Origin: Bacteroidales bacterium
GTDB taxonomy: Bacteria > Bacteroidota > Bacteroidia > Bacteroidales > UBA932
Length of the DNA stretch: 64,000 nucleotides
Direction: 5' to 3'
NCBI GenBank assembly: GCA_016291185.1
Contig: JAEFAI010000008.1
Coordinates: 1-64,000 of the forward strand
This document shows positions 60,676-64,000 of this stretch, piece after piece. The notes under the pieces were generated by a model that saw only the letters and a program-made list of their open reading frames with translations, did no database searches and was not told the origin of the DNA. A program made the position numbers and the translations under genes. Each line of letters begins with the position of its first letter. Position 1 is the first letter of the stretch.

Positions 60676-62880
60676 CTACGGGTTCGTGAACTGGTAGGTG
60701 CCGATTGTCCCCCAGTTATTTACCGTATAGCTGCTTAAGTTAGGGCAGTTCCGCTTGGTGGCCACGATGGTCGTCGTGGGCGGATTGACCCAGACATTGG
60801 CGGCACTATTGCCATACAGCGTGACGGATCGCAGCGCGGAACAAGAGTCAAAGTTCATCTGCGCTATGCTTTGTGCGGAATCGATGGAGATACTCGTGAA
60901 CCCGCTGCAGTTGGTCAGGCTCAGGTTGCGCAAAGCGCGGCTTCCGTTTTGGCTGAAGGCGGGGACAATGGTCTGGAAGGAACTGATCGCGCTGGGCAGA
61001 TTCGACAAGGTCAGATTGGCCAGAGACTGATTGTTCGTCATCTCGATCGTGCTCAGGGACGGGGTGTCGAGCGACATCGTCACCAGGTTCTGAGACCCGT
61101 TGTTGCCGATGAACTTAAGGGTATGCAGGGTCGTGGAATTCGTGGTGAAACGAAGCAGATTCTGCGGGTTGACGAGGATGAGGCTCTCGAGCGAAGTACA
61201 GGGATCGATGTCTAACAACGGGAGGGTCTGGGCATCGTTGATGTAGATGCTCTTTAACGAAGAGCATCCTGTAAGGTCCACATCCTTAAGCTTATAAGCC
61301 AGATCGATGGTGAGGTCGGTCAGTTTGGAACAGCCGCTCAGATCCAACTCCTCGAGCGCGCCGATTTCTCCGAAATGTGCGGTCTCGAGGTCGTAGCAGT
61401 TGGTCAGCGTGAAGGTCTTCAGGTTGCTGTTAGCGCCACCTTCATCCACGGTCAGGGTCTTCAGTTTGGTCAGGTTGTTGAGTGTGATGGTGTTCAGGGA
61501 CCGGGTATTGATGTTGACAGTTTCCGTCCAGGGACAGTCGGAGACGGTTACATCCTGGATCGCGTCGGCATAGATGATGTTCAGCTCCTTGAAGTGCGGA
61601 AGGCCCTCCACCGTGACGGAATTGATGGAGTTGGCGCCGTCGATGGTCAGCGTCTCCAGGTTCGTGAAGGCGAACATACCGTTGATGTAGTTGACGGTGT
61701 CGATGCCGTGGTCGTCGGTAATCGTGACGTCGTGGACAGCCAGAATGGCCTGCTGAAGTTCTTCGAGGTCCACTTTCTCGCCCGTGTGCTTGTCCACGAC
61801 TTCTCCGTCTTTGTACTCGTAATCGTCACCGAAGGCGCTGGATACGACAAGCGCGATGACTGGCGTTATTTCGACATCTACGGTGCCGCCCTTGAAGCGG
61901 AGGTTGATGCGGTGCTGCTTGCAGGCATCGAACGAGATAGCGGAGCCGCTTCGGTTCAGGGCCAGGGTCTTGGTCTGCGTGCCGTTCTCGTCGGTAAAGT
62001 TGCAGGCGAGGGTGAGGTCAGTCAGGTCGGTCGGCAGGCAGAAGATGCTGAAGGTCACGCTTTCGCCGCTCTGCAGGGGCTGGTTCAGCCCGGCACTGAC
62101 CGTCTGTCCGGTGGAGGAAGTGGAGATGCGCGAAGTGACGGGGCTCGCCTGAGCGAGGTCCTCGATGGGGGCGGTAAACGTGCCGCACAGGTCGTTCGTG
62201 GAGGAGGTCAGCGAGCAGTAATTCAGCGTCATCGTAACTTCGGAGTCGTTGAGCAGCGTGATCTGGAAAGAGGTGAATGCCGGGTAGTAGTTGAGTTTGA
62301 CCAGGTTGGTGTTGGCGCTCACGCCGGAGGTGCAGGCGACCATCGGATAGGAACCGTTCACGGGGTCCAGGATCTTGACGACGTTGCCGCTGGGCTGCTT
62401 GACAGCCGTCTGCAGGGACGTCGAACTCGGAATCGTGAACGTGATGTTCTGGAGCTCGTTGTCGCTCATGGCCGAAGCCGGATAGACCGACCAGAAGCTG
62501 GCGCTGCCGGAGGCGTTGTCGATCCAGCGCAGGCCGCTGTCCTCGGTGTTCCCGATGACGGTGGCTTTGCGGCTGATTTTGCCGTGGGTGGCGTCGCTCT
62601 CGCCGCTCTGCGGGGTGACGGTATAGTCGCTGAAGCGGCGTCCCAGCATGGTCACGGCGTAGTCGCTGGAGATTCGGACGTCGTCTGTCCCCTGCCACAG
62701 AATCTGCTGAGTGCCATTGACGTCAACGCCGTAAACGGCCTTGGTGCCGACGGAATAGGCGGCCGAAAACTTCAGGTCGTTGGATTCGGATATAATATCT
62801 TTCCAGCATCCCGTCAAGGCCAGGGCGGCGCCGATGACACAAAGGACGGACAGTGCCGGGATTCGCTTGGTTGCTATCAT
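60676..62880 (-). CDS. Fimbrillin-type lipoprotein with C-terminal leucine-rich repeats
   Basis: 734 aa from the ATG at 62880, which gives a lipoprotein signal (lipobox ALTGC, Cys25). Residues about 40-370 look like a fimbrillin-family domain (TDDVRISSDYAVTMLGRR, SASFWSVYPAS, a KQHRINLRFKGG strand near the end). Residues about 430-700 form BspA-like leucine-rich repeats (LEELDLSGCSKLTDLTID, LKDVDLTGCSSLKSIYIND). The fusion of a pilin-like adhesin domain and LRRs suggests a surface adhesin. The gene follows a 59-codon leader ORF by 22 bp. Confidence 0.8.
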   Translation of the reverse strand: MIATKRIPALSVLCVIGAALALTGCWKDIISESNDLKFSAAYSVGTKAVYGVDVNGTQQILWQGTDDVRISSDYAVTMLGRRFSDYTVTPQSGESDATHGKISRKATVIGNTEDSGLRWIDNASGSASFWSVYPASAMSDNELQNITFTIPSSTSLQTAVKQPSGNVVKILDPVNGSYPMVACTSGVSANTNLVKLNYYPAFTSFQITLLNDSEVTMTLNYCSLTSSTNDLCGTFTAPIEDLAQASPVTSRISTSSTGQTVSAGLNQPLQSGESVTFSIFCLPTDLTDLTLACNFTDENGTQTKTLALNRSGSAISFDACKQHRINLRFKGGTVDVEITPVIALVVSSAFGDDYEYKDGEVVDKHTGEKVDLEELQQAILAVHDVTITDDHGIDTVNYINGMFAFTNLETLTIDGANSINSVTVEGLPHFKELNIIYADAIQDVTVSDCPWTETVNINTRSLNTITLNNLTKLKTLTVDEGGANSNLKTFTLTNCYDLETAHFGEIGALEELDLSGCSKLTDLTIDLAYKLKDVDLTGCSSLKSIYINDAQTLPLLDIDPCTSLESLILVNPQNLLRFTTNSTTLHTLKFIGNNGSQNLVTMSLDTPSLSTIEMTNNQSLANLTLSNLPSAISSFQTIVPAFSQNGSRALRNLSLTNCSGFTSISIDSAQSIAQMNFDSCSALRSVTLYGNSAANVWVNPPTTTIVATKRNCPNLSSYTVNNWGTIGTYQFTNP

Positions 62881-62902
62881 AGCAAAAAGGGGTATAGGGG
62901 GG

Positions 62903-63082
62903 TTATTCCCAGGTCTGATTGAAACTGGAGTCGGTGAAGTCGTGGGTCTCAATCTCCTGACCTTTGGTCTCGACATCAGTCTCCTCGGTGACCACGGAGG
63001 CACCGAGAATCTCAGCTTCGAGTTCCAGCACGAGGTCGTTGATGACGGCCGGGGCGGTGTAGTTCAGTTTCTTGTTTCTCAT
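62903..63082 (-). CDS. Small protein preceding the fimbrillin-LRR gene
   Basis: 59 aa, from the ATG at 63082 to TAA at 62903-62905. It reads RNKKLNYTAPAVINDLVLEL followed by an acidic tail ending FTDSSFNQTWE. Short peptides with a KY-x-x-P-x-V-type start and an acidic tail often precede fimbrillin or outer-membrane genes in Bacteroidales. It has no signal peptide. A purine-rich AGGAAA lies upstream, a plausible ribosome-binding site. Function unknown. Confidence 0.6.
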   Translation of the reverse strand: MRNKKLNYTAPAVINDLVLELEAEILGASVVTEETDVETKGQEIETHDFTDSSFNQTWE

Positions 63083-63107
63083 ATAGTTATATACGTTTCC
63101 TAATATT

Positions 63108-63124
63108 AAAAAGTTTCACTTTTT
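63108..63124 (-). terminator. Terminator-like hairpin after UpxY
   Basis: AAAAAGT (63108-63114) pairs with ACTTTTT (63118-63124) over a 3-nt loop. The minus-strand arm ends in T residues followed by AATATT. It could limit read-through from upxY into the small ORF and fimbrillin gene. Confidence 0.5.
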
Positions 63125-63232
63125 CGAGATTCCGGATCAAGTCCGGAATGACGTTAGTTGTACGAGATTCCGGATCAAGTCCGGAATGACGGAAGTAGTA
63201 CGAGATTCCGGGTCAAGCCCGGAATGTCGAGG
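63125..63232. repeat. Three tandem 38-bp units of a palindromic repeat
   Basis: Units at 63125-63162, 63163-63200 and 63201-63232 each start CGAGATTCCGG and end CCGGAATGACG or CCGGAATGTCG, with the loop ATCAAGT or GTCAAGC, then a 9-bp tail (the last unit lacks the tail). The first two units differ only in the tail. They lie in the gap between upxY and the small ORF. The same palindrome is inside the GT2 gene at 27969. Confidence 0.9.
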
Positions 63233-63238
63233 ATGGGT

Positions 63239-63751
63239 CTATATCAATTCCAGCCAGGCGCGGGGGACGTCGGCGCGGGCGAACCAGCTGCCCAGCAGCT
63301 CGACGACCACGTAGGTGCGTCCGTGGAACTCCAGCACGCGTCCTTCGACGCCGTTCAGTACGCCCTTGATCACGCGGACCCGGTCGCCTAGGGCGAGGGG
63401 GCGGTCCAGCAGACCGCCTTCCTCGGTGGAGAGGTTCAGCACCCGCTGGAAGTCTTCCATCTGCTTGTCGGGTACGACCAGCAGGGTTTTCGTAGCGGGG
63501 TCAATCAGGTAGCGCACCGGCAATCCCTGCTCGTTGGCGAGGGCGCAGGCCTGCCGCTTGGTAGTCCGGACAAAAATCAGGCCCGGAATGAGCGGCTTTT
63601 CATATTTCGTGCGCCCGCGCGTACGCGAACGCAGTTCGGTCGGCAGAAAGTGCTCCGTCCCCAGGCGCCCGAGGCGTTCGCGCACGCCCAGCTCCGCCCC
63701 GCAGCGTGTATGCGCTGCGAACCAGCAGGTCTGATCAGTATGAGAGGCCAT
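63239..63751 (-). CDS. UpxY-like NusG-paralogue transcription antiterminator
   Basis: 170 aa. The NGN domain (CWFAAHTRCGAELGVRERL, EHFLPTELRSRTRGRTKYEKPLIPGLIFVRT) and a C-terminal KOW (LALGDRVRVIKGVLNGVEGRVLEFHGRTYVVVEL) are both present. In Bacteroides, UpxY-family proteins act on capsule operons to prevent premature termination. It lies 13 bp after the sugar transferase but is separated from the main polysaccharide operon by the fimbrillin and nucleotidyltransferase genes. Confidence 0.92.
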   Translation of the reverse strand: MASHTDQTCWFAAHTRCGAELGVRERLGRLGTEHFLPTELRSRTRGRTKYEKPLIPGLIFVRTTKRQACALANEQGLPVRYLIDPATKTLLVVPDKQMEDFQRVLNLSTEEGGLLDRPLALGDRVRVIKGVLNGVEGRVLEFHGRTYVVVELLGSWFARADVPRAWLELI

Positions 63752-63764
63752 TGTGTGTCGGGGG

Positions 63765-64000
63765 TTAGAATTTCTTGCCGCTGACGATACTCAGGAAGGT
63801 CAATCCTAATACCCGGAAGTCAAACCACACGCTGTGGTTACGCAGGTAGTAGAGGTCGAGGTCGAGGCGTGTCAGCATCTTCTCCAGGGTGTCGGTATAT
63901 CCGTTGTAGAGGGTCGCATAACTCGTGACCCCGGGACGGATCTGATAGAGGTACCGATATCGTGGGTTCTTCTCCATGATACGGTCGATGTAGAATTGCC
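63765..64000 (-). CDS. Undecaprenyl-phosphate sugar phosphotransferase, C-terminal end (partial)
   Basis: Only the last 78 or so residues are in the window; the frame stays open to base 64000. The tail QIRPGVTSYATLYNGYTDTLEKMLTRLDLDLYYLRNHS, with the conserved RPG and DLxYxxxxS blocks, belongs to bacterial sugar transferases (PF02397 type), which attach the first sugar-1-phosphate to undecaprenyl phosphate. It starts the repeat unit built by the downstream locus. Confidence 0.9.
   Translation of the reverse strand, partial: QFYIDRIMEKNPRYRYLYQIRPGVTSYATLYNGYTDTLEKMLTRLDLDLYYLRNHSVWFDFRVLGLTFLSIVSGKKF

Noticed and set aside
63125..63232. Possible small CRISPR array
   Set aside because: The units are 38 bp and abut with only a short, partly shared tail, so there are no unique spacers; no cas genes are present.

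Overview
The window looks like a chromosomal segment of a moderately GC-rich Bacteroidales bacterium (Rikenellaceae/Alistipes-like lineages are plausible; the exact taxon cannot be fixed from sequence alone). Grounds: several promoters of the Bacteroidetes type (TTTG-N19/20-TAnnTTTG), a BACON-domain lipoprotein, a fimbrillin-type lipoprotein, a DUF2795-like small protein, an UpxY-like NusG paralogue, and a tightly packed capsule/exopolysaccharide locus.

Layout. (1) 1-7.9 kb: the end of a membrane-anchored AraC-type regulator coupled to a BACON lipoprotein, then a convergent five-gene MacAB/TolC-type efflux operon (ATPase, two FtsX-type permeases, adaptor, outer-membrane factor). (2) 8.2-14.6 kb: a 6.1-kb insert framed by two 245-bp direct repeats (3 mismatches seen) that include the 3' end of the adjacent DUF2795-like gene. 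Inside is one operon of four overlapping or nearly abutting genes: winged-helix regulator, AbiEii-like nucleotidyltransferase, calcineurin-type phosphoesterase, and a 970-aa TOTE-type primase/SF2 helicase/PLD-like protein. A 12-bp inverted repeat overlaps its promoter. This is the best candidate for an undescribed conflict/defence system. (3) 15-17 kb: condensation-fold acyltransferase-like gene, rplS, tRNA-Arg(ACG). (4) 17-24 kb: five-gene exporter resembling NHLM-type bacteriocin secretion systems plus its own TolC and a second adaptor, with no visible precursor peptide or C39 protease domain. (5) 24-25.8 kb: grpE-dnaJ behind a sigma-54-like GG-N10-GC element with an adjacent dyad. (6) 25.8-36.7 kb: a long minus-strand operon (peptide transporter, lauroyl-transferase-like protein, PepD, zeta-like kinase, TldD, PmbA/TldE, SlyD-like FKBP, glycosyltransferase, TrkA). 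Three of these genes carry in-frame palindromic repeat insertions. (7) 36.8-59.5 kb: exopolysaccharide locus (HAD phosphatase, Wzc, Wza, nine glycosyltransferases, three acyltransferase-3 proteins, hexapeptide acetyltransferase, Wzy, pyruvyltransferase, ferredoxin/F420-hydrogenase-beta-like protein, Wzx, outer-membrane protein), with a RHH/PIN toxin-antitoxin pair lodged in it. (8) 59.7-64 kb: nucleotidyltransferase-fold gene, fimbrillin-LRR lipoprotein with a small leader ORF, tandem palindromic repeats, UpxY antiterminator, and the end of the initiating sugar transferase.

How the genes work together: the sugar transferase loads the first sugar on a lipid carrier, UpxY probably assists transcription of a long surface-polysaccharide operon, glycosyltransferases and modifying enzymes build the repeat unit, Wzx flips it, Wzy polymerises it and Wzc/Wza export it. 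All functions are inferred from sequence features read by eye; no database search was run.
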